The translations under genes and the position numbers were made by a program. DNA of 64,000 nt from Streptomyces sp. NBC_01260 (lineage in GTDB: Bacteria > Actinomycetota > Actinomycetes > Streptomycetales > Streptomycetaceae): the NCBI RefSeq assembly GCF_036226405.1, contig NZ_CP108464.1:6324001-6388000 (forward strand), written 5' to 3'. Within the stretch, counting starts at the first letter, position 1. Each line of letters opens with the position of its first letter. The notes below the pieces were generated by a model. It ran no database searches. It saw only the letters and a program-made list of their open reading frames with translations, and was not told the DNA's origin. Below are positions 35,823 through 44,153 of the stretch, piece after piece.

Positions 35823-36887
35823 ATGAACGTTGTGACCCCGGTCGGCGGCGACAGCGTGGCGGCTCGTACCTGGCCCGGCGTGCTGACCCCGCTGCTGCGC
35901 GGCGAGGACCTGAGCGCCGACGACACCGCGTGGGCGATGGACCGCATCATGAGCGGTGAGGCGACCGACGTGCAGATCGCCGGCTTCGCGGTGGCCCTGC
36001 GCGCCAAGGGCGAGACCGTCACGGAGGTCACCGGTCTGGTCCGTGCGATGTACGAGCACGCCACCACGATTCACGTGCCCGGCCGTACGGTCGACATCGT
36101 CGGCACCGGTGGCGACATGGCCAAGACGGTCAACATCTCCACCATGTCCGCGATCGTCGTGGCGGGGGCCGGGGCCAAGGTCGTCAAGCACGGCAACCGC
36201 GCCTCCTCCTCGGCCAGCGGCTCCTCCGACGTACTGGGCAAGCTCGGCGTCAATCTGGATCTGCCCCCGCAGCGCGTCGTCGAGGTGGCCGAGGAGGCGG
36301 GCATCACCTTCTGCTTCGCGGTGAAGTTCCACCCCGCCCTGCGGTACGCGGCGAAGGCCCGGGCGGAGCTGGGCGCCCCGACCACCTTCAACATTCTCGG
36401 TCCGCTCACCAATCCGGCCCAGGTGCGCTCCCAGGCCATCGGGGTCGCCGACCTGCGGATGGCACCCATCGTCGCGGGCGTGCTCGCCGAACGCGGCAAC
36501 TCCGCGCTGGTCTTCCGCGGCGACGACGGCCTGGACGAGCTGACCACCACCGCGACCTCCAGGGTCTGGGTGGCCCGGGACGGCGTCGTGCGCGAGCAGG
36601 CCTTCGACCCGCGCGACGTCGGCCTGGAGCTGGTACCGGTGGAAGCGCTGCGCGGCGCCGACGCCTCGTACAACGCCGATGTGGCCCGCCGGCTGCTGGC
36701 CGGCGAGACCGGTCCCGTACGGGAGGCCGTCCTGCTCAACGCGGCGGCGGCCCTGGTCGCGCTGGACCAGGGGGAGGGCACGCTTACCGAGCAGCTCGCC
36801 GCCGGTATCGCGAAGGCCGCCGAGTCCATCGACTCCGGGTCCGCCGGGCGGGCGCTGGAGAGATGGGTCAGGGCCAGCAACGCCTGA
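35823..36887 (+). CDS. trpD: TrpD, anthranilate phosphoribosyltransferase
   Basis: Joins anthranilate to phosphoribosyl pyrophosphate, the second step of tryptophan synthesis. The 354 residues start at the ATG at 35823, with CAGGAG upstream, and contain [21 protein letters not shown], the [25 protein letters not shown]/Mg segment, FHPALRYAA, and [12 protein letters not shown]. The second acidic site reads [13 protein letters not shown]. It stands alone as a transcription unit, bounded by terminators on both sides, away from other trp genes, as in other streptomycetes. Confidence 0.95.
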   Translation: MNVVTPVGGDSVAARTWPGVLTPLLRGEDLSADDTAWAMDRIMSGEATDVQIAGFAVALRAKGETVTEVTGLVRAMYEHATTIHVPGRTVDIVGTGGDMAKTVNISTMSAIVVAGAGAKVVKHGNRASSSASGSSDVLGKLGVNLDLPPQRVVEVAEEAGITFCFAVKFHPALRYAAKARAELGAPTTFNILGPLTNPAQVRSQAIGVADLRMAPIVAGVLAERGNSALVFRGDDGLDELTTTATSRVWVARDGVVREQAFDPRDVGLELVPVEALRGADASYNADVARRLLAGETGPVREAVLLNAAAALVALDQGEGTLTEQLAAGIAKAAESIDSGSAGRALERWVRASNA

Positions 36888-36907
36888 GCGCAGGGAATGT
36901 GAAGCAG

Positions 36908-36934
36908 GGCGCAGTCCATGATCTGGACTGCGCC
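36908..36934 (+). terminator. intrinsic terminator after trpD
   Basis: Perfect 11-bp arms (36908-36918, 36924-36934) and a TGATC loop, about 20 bp after the trpD stop. Confidence 0.82.
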
Positions 36935-36970
36935 TTGCGCGTTCACCCACGTATGGCAAGATGCTGGGCA

Positions 36971-37090
36971 GGTCATGAGTGACAGCGACTACGGCCCCGG
37001 CCCGCTGTCCGGCAACCCTCCGTCCGTGGCGGGGTGCCCCGGGTGAAGACCAGGCCGTAGGCAGCGAGGTCTGCGGCAAGCGCGGACCCC
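36971..37090 (+). ncRNA. SAM-IV riboswitch aptamer
   Basis: The leader contains the SAM-IV consensus blocks in order: GGTCATGAGTGACAGCGAC, then CCGGCAACCCTCC, then GGCGGGGTGCCCCGGGTGA, then GACCAGG closing the basal stem with GGTC, and a downstream GGCAAGCGCGGACC segment. SAM-IV elements occur in actinobacteria and repress sulfur-amino-acid genes when S-adenosylmethionine is high. Here it precedes a SufS-like desulfurase gene by about 170 nt. Aptamer edges are approximate. Confidence 0.85.
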
Positions 37091-37141
37091 TCGACGTCGT
37101 GAGACGTCCACCCGTGGGGTCCTGGTCCTCAGGGAGCCTCT

Positions 37142-37162
37142 GTGAGCAAGCGAATGCGATAG
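37142..37162 (+). CDS. candidate 6-residue leader peptide downstream of SAM-IV
   Basis: A short ORF reading M-S-K-R-M-R then TAG, from a GTG at 37142, with AGGGAG 6 nt upstream. It sits between the aptamer and a small hairpin (AGGGC/GCCCT around 37161-37176), 98 nt before the desulfurase gene. It could couple translation to the riboswitch, or be chance. Confidence 0.35.
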   Translation: MSKRMR

Positions 37163-37260
37163 GGCTTTTCGGCCCTCCTCCGCACACCCTTCTTCTTCCT
37201 TCCGTGCTGCCGCGTATCCGCGGGCACGCGGAATTCGCCTGCCTGTTACGGGAGTTCGTC

Positions 37261-38676
37261 ATGTCTGTCTTCACCGCTGCCGCCGACCAGTCCATTTGTG
37301 CCCCGTTGCCCGTTCTGGGGAAGGATGTGACGGTTCCGCTGGTGACCGGCGGTGAGGTCACGTACGCCGCGCTGGACTACGCCGCCAGCGCCCCGGCCCT
37401 GCAGCGGGTGTGGGACGACGTCGCCGCGTACGCGCCGTACTACGGCAGCGTCCACCGCGGCGCCGGATACCTCTCGCAGCTCTCCACGGACCTCTTCGAG
37501 AGCAGCCGGGTCACCGTCGCGGAGTTCCTCGGCTGCCGCGCCGACGATCAGGTGGTCTTCACCCGGTCGACCACCGACTCGCTCAACCTGCTGGCCGCGG
37601 CGGTTCCCGCCGACTGCCAGGTCTTCGTCTTCGAGACCGAGCACCACGCGTCGCTGCTGCCCTGGCGCGACGCCCGCGTGACCTACCTGAACGCCCCGCG
37701 CACCCCCGCCCAGGCCGTCGCCGCGCTGGAGCGGGCACTCGCCGACCGCGATCCTTCCCCGAGCTCTCAGCTTCGTTCGAGCAGGGGAGGCCCCACTGGT
37801 CCCGCGCTGGTCTGCGTCACCGGCGCCTCCAATGTCACCGGTGAGCTGTGGCCGGTCAAGGAGCTCGCCGCCGCCGCGCACGCTCACGGCGCGCGGATCG
37901 TGCTGGACGCCGCGCAGCTGGCCCCGCACCACCCCGTCGACATCGCCGAGCTGGACGTCGACTGGGTCGCCTTCTCCGGACACAAGCTGTACGCGCCGTT
38001 CGGCTCGGGCGTCCTGGCCGGCCGCTCCGACTGGCTGCGCGACGCCGACCCCTACCTGGCCGGCGGCGGCGCCTCCCGCAAGGTGGCCCGGCGGGCCGGC
38101 GGCGGGGTGGACGTCGAGTGGCACACCACCGCCGCCCGCCACGAGGCAGGTTCCCCCAACGTCATCGGCGTCTACTCCATCGCCTCCGCCTGCAAGGCGC
38201 TCACCGAGGCCGGATTCGAGGGCCTGGTCGCCCGGGAGCAGCAGCTCGTCACCGCGGTCCGTGCCGGACTCGCCGAGGTCCCCGCGGTCAAGGTGCTCTC
38301 GTTGTTCGGCGACGACGCCCCGCGGGTCGGCGTCATCTCCTTCGTGGTGGAGGGCTGGAACAGCTCGCACTTCGCCGCGGCGCTCTCCGCGGAGTACGGC
38401 ATCGGGGTGCGCGACGGACTGTTCTGCGCCCACCCGCTGGTGCGCACCCTGCTCGGCAGCGACCCGCAGGACGTCGGCGAGTGCGGTGCGCCTGAGGCCG
38501 ATCCGGGGGAGAGGTCGCTCAACGCGATCCGGGTCAGCTTCGGTGCCGGCACGCCGGACGAGCACATCGAGCGCTTCGTGCGGGCGGTCAAGGAGCTGGT
38601 GAGCGAGGGCGCCCAGTGGAAGTACCGCACCGAGGGCGGCCGTTGCGTCCCGGACCGGGGTACCGCCCAGGTCTGA
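37261..38676 (+). CDS. SufS/CsdA-like class V aminotransferase (putative cysteine desulfurase)
   Basis: PLP enzyme of 471 residues from the ATG at 37261 (GGGAG upstream). It shows YAASAPALQRVWDDV, the FTRSTTDSLNLLA phosphate-site region, FETEHHASLLPW, VLDAAQLAPHHPVDI with the Asp contacting PLP, the Lys in VAFSGHKLYAPFGSG, and a SufS-like GIGVRDGLFCAHPLVR with a possible persulfide Cys. A SAM-IV riboswitch in the leader ties it to sulfur-amino-acid supply. Residues about 165-178 (SPSSQLRSSRGGP) are encoded by a repetitive palindromic element inserted in frame. A selenocysteine lyase or other class V activity remains possible. Confidence 0.88.
   Translation: MSVFTAAADQSICAPLPVLGKDVTVPLVTGGEVTYAALDYAASAPALQRVWDDVAAYAPYYGSVHRGAGYLSQLSTDLFESSRVTVAEFLGCRADDQVVFTRSTTDSLNLLAAAVPADCQVFVFETEHHASLLPWRDARVTYLNAPRTPAQAVAALERALADRDPSPSSQLRSSRGGPTGPALVCVTGASNVTGELWPVKELAAAAHAHGARIVLDAAQLAPHHPVDIAELDVDWVAFSGHKLYAPFGSGVLAGRSDWLRDADPYLAGGGASRKVARRAGGGVDVEWHTTAARHEAGSPNVIGVYSIASACKALTEAGFEGLVAREQQLVTAVRAGLAEVPAVKVLSLFGDDAPRVGVISFVVEGWNSSHFAAALSAEYGIGVRDGLFCAHPLVRTLLGSDPQDVGECGAPEADPGERSLNAIRVSFGAGTPDEHIERFVRAVKELVSEGAQWKYRTEGGRCVPDRGTAQV
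37755..37795. repeat. repetitive palindromic element inside the desulfurase gene
   Basis: The stretch beginning TTCCCCGAGCTCTCAGCTTC and ending GCAGGGGAGGCCCCA matches, from memory, a family of streptomycete dispersed repeats (CCCCGAGCTCTC-GCTTCG-TCGAGCAGGGG). It is read through in frame. Confidence 0.6.
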
Positions 38677-38689
38677 GGGGCGCAGAACG

Positions 38690-38731
38690 CGTTCGGCCGG
38701 GTACGGACAGCTGTCCGTACCCGGCCGAACG
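38690..38731. terminator. 42-nt perfect palindrome, bidirectional terminator
   Basis: Two 21-base arms (38690-38710 and 38711-38731) with no spacer lie between the convergent desulfurase and Lrp-like genes. In RNA the centre opens into a short loop. Confidence 0.85.
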
Positions 38732-38738
38732 TATGTAC

Positions 38739-39020
38739 CTATGCGTCCAGGCCGATGGCGAAGGCCGCCTCCAGGTCGTGCTGCGAGTACGTACGGAACG
38801 CCACGTGGGTGTCGGTCCCCTCGACGCCGGGGATCTTGCTGATCCGGCCGGGGATGACGTCGGCCAGATCGTCGTGCTTGGCCACCCGGACCATGGCGAT
38901 CAGGTCGTACGTACCGGTGACCGAGAAGACCTCGCTGACGCTGTCCAGCGCTGCGACGGCCTCGGCGATCTCGGGAATCCGGTCCACACTGGTCTTGATG
39001 AGCACGATCGCGGTGATCAC
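38739..39020 (-). CDS. stand-alone Lrp/AsnC ligand-binding (RAM) domain protein
   Basis: A 93-residue protein matching only the effector domain of Lrp/AsnC regulators: ITAIVLIKTSVDRIPEIAEA, VSEVFSVTGTYDLIAMVRV, DTHVAFRTYSQHDLEA. The HTH half is absent. Such stand-alone RAM proteins bind amino acids and may modulate full-length Lrp proteins. The GTG at 39020 overlaps the rhomboid gene stop by 4 bp (GTGA), so both are co-translated. Confidence 0.88.
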   Translation of the reverse strand: MITAIVLIKTSVDRIPEIAEAVAALDSVSEVFSVTGTYDLIAMVRVAKHDDLADVIPGRISKIPGVEGTDTHVAFRTYSQHDLEAAFAIGLDA

Positions 39021-39754
39021 GGCTGGCTTTCTCCCTCGGTGGCCGTGGCTGGAGATCTCACTCTAGCGCCACGCCGGTAGCGCCCCCAGGCGTAGAGGAA
39101 GCCGATGGCGAAGCCGACCACATGAGCGAGATAGGCCACGCCGGGGCCGCTGCCGGCGCCCTTGGCGGCCAGCCACTGCAGCACGAACCAGAAGATCAGC
39201 ACGATCCAGGCGGGGAAGCGCAGCGGCAGGAAGAGCAGGAACGGGAACACGCTGGTGACCCGGGCCCTGGGGAAGAGGTAGAGGAAGGCGCCCAGTACCG
39301 CCGAGATCGCCCCGGACGCGCCGACGAGCGTCTCGTCGGACGTGGCGTGCGCGGCCGCGTAGGCGAGCAGGGCGAGGTAGCCGCAGCCGAGGTAGAAGAA
39401 CGCGAACTCGGTGTGGCCCATGCGCTCCTCGGCCATCGCTCCGAACACGTACAGGAACAGTATGTTGCCGAGCAGATGCAGCCAGCTGCCGTGCACGAAG
39501 AGCGCGGTCAGCGGCGTGAGCAGGGCGTGGGCGGAGCCGTCCCAGAGTTCGCTCGGGATCACGCCCCAGCGCTCGAAGTACCCGGCCTGGGCGGACAGCA
39601 GGGCGTCCGCGCTGCCGTACACCGGGTTGAGCCCGGAGAGCGGGCTGATCGCGAAGACCACGCAGCACAGGGCGATGAGGGCGTACGTCACCGGCGGCCC
39701 GCCCGAGGTGGCCGCCCGCAGGAGTCTGCCGGCCGCAGCCCGCCGATCGATCAT
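39017..39754 (-). CDS. rhomboid family intramembrane serine protease
   Basis: Membrane protease of 245 residues with six to seven helices. The nucleophile is in LVGASGAISAVLGAF (GASGA), the catalytic His in YLAHVVGFAIGFLYAW, and the early FVHGSWLHLLGNILFLYVFG is the HxxxN oxyanion motif. The ATG at 39754 is preferred; the upstream start at 39913 would add 53 unlikely residues. Start and stop place it directly before the Lrp-like gene. Substrates are unknown. Confidence 0.9.
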   Translation of the reverse strand: MIDRRAAAGRLLRAATSGGPPVTYALIALCCVVFAISPLSGLNPVYGSADALLSAQAGYFERWGVIPSELWDGSAHALLTPLTALFVHGSWLHLLGNILFLYVFGAMAEERMGHTEFAFFYLGCGYLALLAYAAAHATSDETLVGASGAISAVLGAFLYLFPRARVTSVFPFLLFLPLRFPAWIVLIFWFVLQWLAAKGAGSGPGVAYLAHVVGFAIGFLYAWGRYRRGARVRSPATATEGESQP

Positions 39755-39915
39755 GAACAGAGCATGACGCAACTGGAGGGAACAGGACAGACCGCCTCGC
39801 CGTGCCGGTGGTATGCGGCGAGGCCGTAGGGTTACGGCAGGACATCCGCAGTTCGACGGCGCACCGCGAAGATCCTTATGTGGCAGCACGAGGCCCGACG
39901 AAAGAGGACGCAACG

Positions 39916-40158
39916 ATGACGACGGTTCCCCAGCCGACCGAGGCGACCCGCTGGCGCTGCACGCTCTGCGGAAACCTCACGCGATTCGACGTGACGCGCT
40001 CCTCCAAGGTCGTCGAATACGTCCATCTCGACCTGGCCGGGGAGTCGAGCGTCGAGGAACGCGAGGTGGTCAGTGAGACCATCGAGTCGGTGCGCTGTCG
40101 TTGGTGCAACGCGGTGGACCAGATCGAGCTAGTCGACAGGCCCGGTGCCGACTCCTGA
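39916..40158 (+). CDS. small zinc-ribbon-like protein (80 aa)
   Basis: An 80-residue protein with CTLC near residue 15 and CRWC near residue 61, a probable four-Cys zinc site. The centre (FDVTRSSKVVEYVHLDLAG) is a beta-rich segment. The ATG at 39916 has GAGGA upstream. It precedes the NYN nuclease gene by 34 bp. Function unknown. Confidence 0.82.
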   Translation: MTTVPQPTEATRWRCTLCGNLTRFDVTRSSKVVEYVHLDLAGESSVEEREVVSETIESVRCRWCNAVDQIELVDRPGADS

Positions 40159-40192
40159 CGGGGCCGTGCGGACATACAGTTTGAGGTGACGG

Positions 40193-41557
40193 ATGGTGGA
40201 GCAGCCCGCTGGCGGCGCCGCGTCGGCCGATGCGGCCGACGATGCCGTGGAGGTGCTCGACCGCCCGCTGCCCGAAGGTGTACGGCGTCGGGTCGTCGCG
40301 CTGGTCTCGGACGCGTTCGGCGGCCTCACGGTCACCGAACTCCCGGCCCAGCTCAGACAGTACGCCCGCTTCACGCCGACCCGGCGTGCCAAGTTCGCCG
40401 GGAACGCGATGGCGGCCGCCCTGGAGGGCGACGCCGCGTTCCGCCGGCGCATCGGCGAACGGCTGAGGGAGACCCAGCCGGAGCTGAGTGCCGCCCTGGA
40501 GGCCGGCTCGCCGCCCGCCGCCGCCGACCCCGTCGATGTGGCCGCCGCGGCCTATGTGCTCCGTCCGGCCGGCTGGGTGAAGCTCCTCGCCGCCGCGGGT
40601 GAGGAGGCGCAGCGGGCCGACGCCGAGCGGGCCGACGACGAGATCCGGCGCGAACTGGGACGGCTGAGCGAGGAACTCGCCCAGGCCCGCGCCCAGACGA
40701 GGAGCGAGACCGAACGGCTCCGCAGTGACCTCGACGCGGCCCGCAAGGAGGCCGAGTCGCTCCAGCGCAAACTGCGCAGCGCGGCCAACGAGGTGAAGCG
40801 CGGCGAGGCCGCGCTGCGCCAGGGCAGGGCCGAGAGCGACGCCGTACGGGCCGAGGCGGCCGCCCAGGTCTCGGCGGCGGAGAGCGAGACCCGGAGGCTG
40901 CGGGCCCGGCTCGGCGAGGCGGAGGCGTCCGTCGAGGCGGGGCGCCGGGCCGCCCGCGAGGGGCGGTCGGTCGAGGACATGCGGCTGCGGCTGCTGCTCG
41001 ACACGGTGCTCGAAGCGGCCGGCGGACTGCGCCGCGAACTGGCCCTGCCGCCGTCCTCGATGCGCCCCGCGGACACCGTCGACGCCGTCGAGCCGGGCCG
41101 GATGTCACCCAAGGACATTGCCGCCAGAGCCCTTTCGGACACCGATCCGGCGCTGCTGGACCAACTCCTCGCGCTGCCGCAGGCGCACCTCATCGTGGAC
41201 GGCTACAACGTCACCAAGACCGGCTATCCGCAGCTTCCGCTGGAGAAGCAGCGGCTGCGGCTGCTGGGCGGCCTGTCGATGCTCGCCGCCCAGACGGGCG
41301 CCGAGATGACCTGCGTCTTCGACGGGGCCGAGCTGGCCGCTCCGGTGCTGCTCGCGCCGCCCCGGGGGGTGCGGGTGCTGTTCAGCAGGGCGGGGGTCAC
41401 CGCGGACGAGCTCATCCGGCAGCTCGCGCGCGCCGAACCGTCCGGGCGGCCCGTCGTGGTGGTCTCGACCGACCGCGAGGTGGCCGACGGAGTGGCGAAG
41501 GCGGGGGCCAGGCCCGTTGCGTCCCTCTTGCTCCTGAAGCGGCTTTCGCGCGTTTAG
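40193..41557 (+). CDS. NYN-domain (YacP-like) RNA-binding/nuclease protein with coiled coil
   Basis: A 454-residue cytoplasmic protein. Residues about 1-140 are helical with AYVLRPAGWVKLLAAAGEEA; residues about 140-265 form a long charged coiled coil (ELGRLSEELAQARAQTRSE... ). The C-terminal about 170 residues are a NYN/PIN-like nuclease domain: HLIVDGYNVTKTGYP, MTCVFDGAELAAP, VRVLFSRAGVTADELI, and VVVVSTDREVADGVAKAG, with the acidic residues of the metal site present. Related YacP proteins act in rRNA or mRNA maturation. The upstream zinc-ribbon gene may be in the same unit. Confidence 0.85.
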   Translation: MVEQPAGGAASADAADDAVEVLDRPLPEGVRRRVVALVSDAFGGLTVTELPAQLRQYARFTPTRRAKFAGNAMAAALEGDAAFRRRIGERLRETQPELSAALEAGSPPAAADPVDVAAAAYVLRPAGWVKLLAAAGEEAQRADAERADDEIRRELGRLSEELAQARAQTRSETERLRSDLDAARKEAESLQRKLRSAANEVKRGEAALRQGRAESDAVRAEAAAQVSAAESETRRLRARLGEAEASVEAGRRAAREGRSVEDMRLRLLLDTVLEAAGGLRRELALPPSSMRPADTVDAVEPGRMSPKDIAARALSDTDPALLDQLLALPQAHLIVDGYNVTKTGYPQLPLEKQRLRLLGGLSMLAAQTGAEMTCVFDGAELAAPVLLAPPRGVRVLFSRAGVTADELIRQLARAEPSGRPVVVVSTDREVADGVAKAGARPVASLLLLKRLSRV

Positions 41558-41716
41558 CGAGACTTGTTGCGGCTCGTCGGAAATTACGGAACGGGCCGTC
41601 AATTCACCGCTACACGCAGTGTGGTGCGGGTAAAGAAGTGCCCGCTGTGACGAGATTTTTCCTGCGAGGATTTGAACTGATCACAGGATGGTCACTATGG
41701 TCGGGCCTCGAACCTT

Positions 41717-41835
41717 CGCACGGTTGATCACCCATCCGGGGTGGCAGTGAAGGAACCGCCGAGTCCGTGATCTGCACGGAGCCGGGGATTCATGTCCCCC
41801 ACAGCCCGGTAGGCGGCTCGAGGAAGAAGGAGCTC
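41717..41835 (+). ncRNA. probable c-di-AMP riboswitch (ydaO-yuaA type)
   Basis: The 284-nt leader of the first NlpC/P60 gene contains GAAGGAACCGCCGAGTCCG, a hairpin GGGGATTCATGTCCCC, and CCCGGTAGGCGGCTCG, which resemble the conserved blocks of ydaO-type elements found before streptomycete cell-wall hydrolase genes. GCCGCC/GGCGGC pairing closes the domain. Boundaries are approximate, and the full ydaO consensus is not matched by eye. Confidence 0.6.
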
Positions 41836-41841
41836 GCCTTC

Positions 41842-42867
41842 GTGGCGTCCCACCGTCGACCCAAGAACCCGAGCCGCACCCGTGTGACCGTGCTCACCGC
41901 GACCGCCGCTGCGGCCGTGGCCCTGACCTCCCAGGCCGCTCACGCCGACCCCAAGCCGACCAAGAGCGAGGTCAAGGCGGAGGTCGACAAGCTCTACCAC
42001 GAGGCGGAGGCGGCCACCGAGCAGTACAGCGGGGCCAAGGAGAAGCAGGAGAAGCTCGAGAAGCAGGTCGGCGCGCTGCAGGACAAGGTGGCGCGCGGTC
42101 AGGAGGAGCTCAACACGCTCCGTGCCGGGCTCGGTTCGATCGCCGCCGCGCAGTACCGCTCGGGTGGCATCGACCCCTCGGTGCAGCTCTTCCTCGCCTC
42201 GGACCCGGACAGCTTCCTCGACCAGGCCTCCTCGCTGGACCAGTTGACGGCCAAGCAGGCCGAGTCGCTGACGAAGATCCAGGAGAAGCAGCGGTCCCTC
42301 GCGCAGGAGCGCAAGGAGGCCCAGGACAAGCTGAACGACCTCGCGGACGTCCGCAAGACGCTCGGCGAGAAGAAGAAGCAGCAGCAGGGCAAGCTCGCCG
42401 AGGCCCAGAAGGTGCTCAACACCCTGACCGCCGCCGAGCGCGCGAAGATGCGCGAGGACGACCTGCGCGCCAGCCGCTCCGCCGGCGACCGGGTCGACCT
42501 GGGCAGCGAGGTCCCCGCCTCCGCCCGTGGAGCCGCCGCCCTTCAGGCTGCCTCCACCCAGCAGGGCAAGCCGTACGTCTCCGGCGGTACCGGCCCCAAC
42601 TCGTTCGACTGCTCGGGTCTGACCCAGTGGGCCTACCACCAGGCCGGTGTCGAGATCACCCGCACCACGTACACCCAGATCAACCAGGGCACCCAGATCG
42701 GGCGCAGCCAGTTGAAGCCCGGGGACCTGGTCTTCTTCAGCAACACCTCGCACGTGGCCCTCTACGCGGGCAACAACACCGTGCTGCACGCCCCGAAGCC
42801 GGGTGCCGTGGTCCGCTTCGAGTCGATGAACACCGTCGGCAGCTACCAGACCGCCGTGCGCATCTGA
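41842..42867 (+). CDS. secreted NlpC/P60 (C40) peptidoglycan hydrolase with coiled coil
   Basis: Cleaves stem peptides in peptidoglycan outside the cell. The GTG at 41842 (AGAAGGAG upstream) gives 341 residues: a signal peptide ending SQAAHADPK, a coiled coil of about 190 residues (EVKAEVDKLYHEAEAATEQY ... KAEAQKVLNTLTAAERAK-like), and a C-terminal NlpC/P60 domain with the nucleophile in NSFDCSGLTQWAYHQAG and the catalytic His in NTSHVALYAGNNTVLHAP. It resembles RipA-type hydrolases. A probable c-di-AMP riboswitch controls it, and a paralogue follows. Confidence 0.92.
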   Translation: MASHRRPKNPSRTRVTVLTATAAAAVALTSQAAHADPKPTKSEVKAEVDKLYHEAEAATEQYSGAKEKQEKLEKQVGALQDKVARGQEELNTLRAGLGSIAAAQYRSGGIDPSVQLFLASDPDSFLDQASSLDQLTAKQAESLTKIQEKQRSLAQERKEAQDKLNDLADVRKTLGEKKKQQQGKLAEAQKVLNTLTAAERAKMREDDLRASRSAGDRVDLGSEVPASARGAAALQAASTQQGKPYVSGGTGPNSFDCSGLTQWAYHQAGVEITRTTYTQINQGTQIGRSQLKPGDLVFFSNTSHVALYAGNNTVLHAPKPGAVVRFESMNTVGSYQTAVRI

Positions 42868-42910
42868 TCACGCCCGAACGGGCGAATTCCCGCGCCCCGT
42901 ACTGACTGCC

Positions 42911-42945
42911 CGCCCCGCCGGAGACCACAGGTCACCGGCGGGGCG
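42911..42945 (+). terminator. intrinsic terminator between the NlpC/P60 paralogues
   Basis: Perfect 11-bp arms (42911-42921 and 42935-42945), 13-nt loop, followed by TCGCTGTTTGT. Confidence 0.82.
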
Positions 42946-43107
42946 TCGCTGTTTGTGCCTCCCGTCCGTCCGGCGCGGCTTTTGTTCGCTCCGTGATCGC
43001 GCGACTACTGTCTGGCTGCCGCGTGGCTCCATGTGTCGGTCCGCCCGCCCCGGGTGGCAGGGGCTGCGCACATCTGCGTACAGCGGAAGGGAGTGCGGCG
43101 TCCTGTG

Positions 43108-44136
43108 GTGTCCCATCGCCGTTCCACACAGCCCGGCCTGAACCGGAGCGCCCGGGCCACTGTCCTGTCGGCCGCGGCGGCGACCGCCGCCGCGACGCTC
43201 GGCGCGGCCACCGCGAACGCCGAACCGCAGGACACCCGGCAGAGCGCCGGGGCCCGGGTGGACCGCCTCTACGCCGAGGCCGAGCAGGCCACCGAGCAGT
43301 ACAACAAGGCCGGTGAGGACGTGAGACGGCTGCGCGGTGAGGTGGACCGGGCGCAGGACCGGGCGGCCCGGGGGCAGGAGCGCGTCAACGCGATGCGTAC
43401 GGAACTCGGTTCCGCGGCCCGTGCGCAGTACCGGTCCGGCGGCATCGACCCCTCGCTCGCCCTGCTGCTCTCCTCCGATCCGGACAACTACCTCGACCGG
43501 GCCGCCGTGCTGGGCCGGGTGAACGACAGCCGGGCCAACACCCTGGCCGAACTCCGCAGGGCCCAGCGGGTGCTGGCCCAGACCCGGGCGGAGGCCGCCG
43601 GTTCGCTCGCGGACCTGGAGCGCGGCCGCGCGGCCGTCAGCCGCCACAAGCGGACCGTCGTGCGCAAGCTCACCGAGGCCAGGCGGCTGCTGAAATCACT
43701 TCCCGGCGCCGACCGGGCGGCGTTCGAGCGGGCCTCGCGCACCGGCCGGGACACCGGGGCCGGGACGGTGGCCGGACTCCCGGCGGGCTCGGCGAGGGCG
43801 GCGGCCGCCGTCATGGCCGTCCACCGGGCGCTGGGCCGCCCGTATGTCTGGGGCGCGAGCGGGCCCTTCGGATTCGACTGCTCCGGGCTGATGCAGTGGG
43901 CGTACGCACAGGCCGGGGTCAGCCTGCCCCGCACCTCGCAGGCCCAGCGGTACGCCGGCCGGATGGTGCCGCTCTCCGAGGCCCGGCCCGGCGATCTGGT
44001 CACCTACCGCGCGGACGCCAGTCATATCGGGATGTATGTGGGGAACGGCCAGGTCATCCATGCCCCGTACCCCGGCGCCCCGGTCCGCTACGACCCCGTC
44101 GGCATGATGCCCGTCTCCTCGGTCACCCGGGTCTGA
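43108..44136 (+). CDS. secreted NlpC/P60 (C40) peptidoglycan hydrolase, second copy
   Basis: Paralogue of the preceding gene, 342 residues from a GTG at 43108 (alternatives at 43105 and 43093). Same layout: VSHRRSTQPGLNRSARA signal region ending ATANAEPQ, a coiled coil (VDRLYAEAEQATEQYNKAGED, YRSGGIDPSLALLLSSDPDNYLDRA mirrors the first copy), and a catalytic domain with FGFDCSGLMQWAYAQAG and DASHIGMYVGNGQVIHAP. The coiled coil is more Arg-rich than in copy 1. It has its own spacer after a terminator but no riboswitch-like leader that I can see. Confidence 0.9.
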   Translation: MSHRRSTQPGLNRSARATVLSAAAATAAATLGAATANAEPQDTRQSAGARVDRLYAEAEQATEQYNKAGEDVRRLRGEVDRAQDRAARGQERVNAMRTELGSAARAQYRSGGIDPSLALLLSSDPDNYLDRAAVLGRVNDSRANTLAELRRAQRVLAQTRAEAAGSLADLERGRAAVSRHKRTVVRKLTEARRLLKSLPGADRAAFERASRTGRDTGAGTVAGLPAGSARAAAAVMAVHRALGRPYVWGASGPFGFDCSGLMQWAYAQAGVSLPRTSQAQRYAGRMVPLSEARPGDLVTYRADASHIGMYVGNGQVIHAPYPGAPVRYDPVGMMPVSSVTRV

Positions 44137-44153
44137 CCCTTACCCTCGTTCCT

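Noticed and set aside
36888..36970. Possible trp attenuator leader near trpD
   Set aside because: The hairpin lies after trpD and there is no Trp-rich leader ORF; it is a simple terminator.
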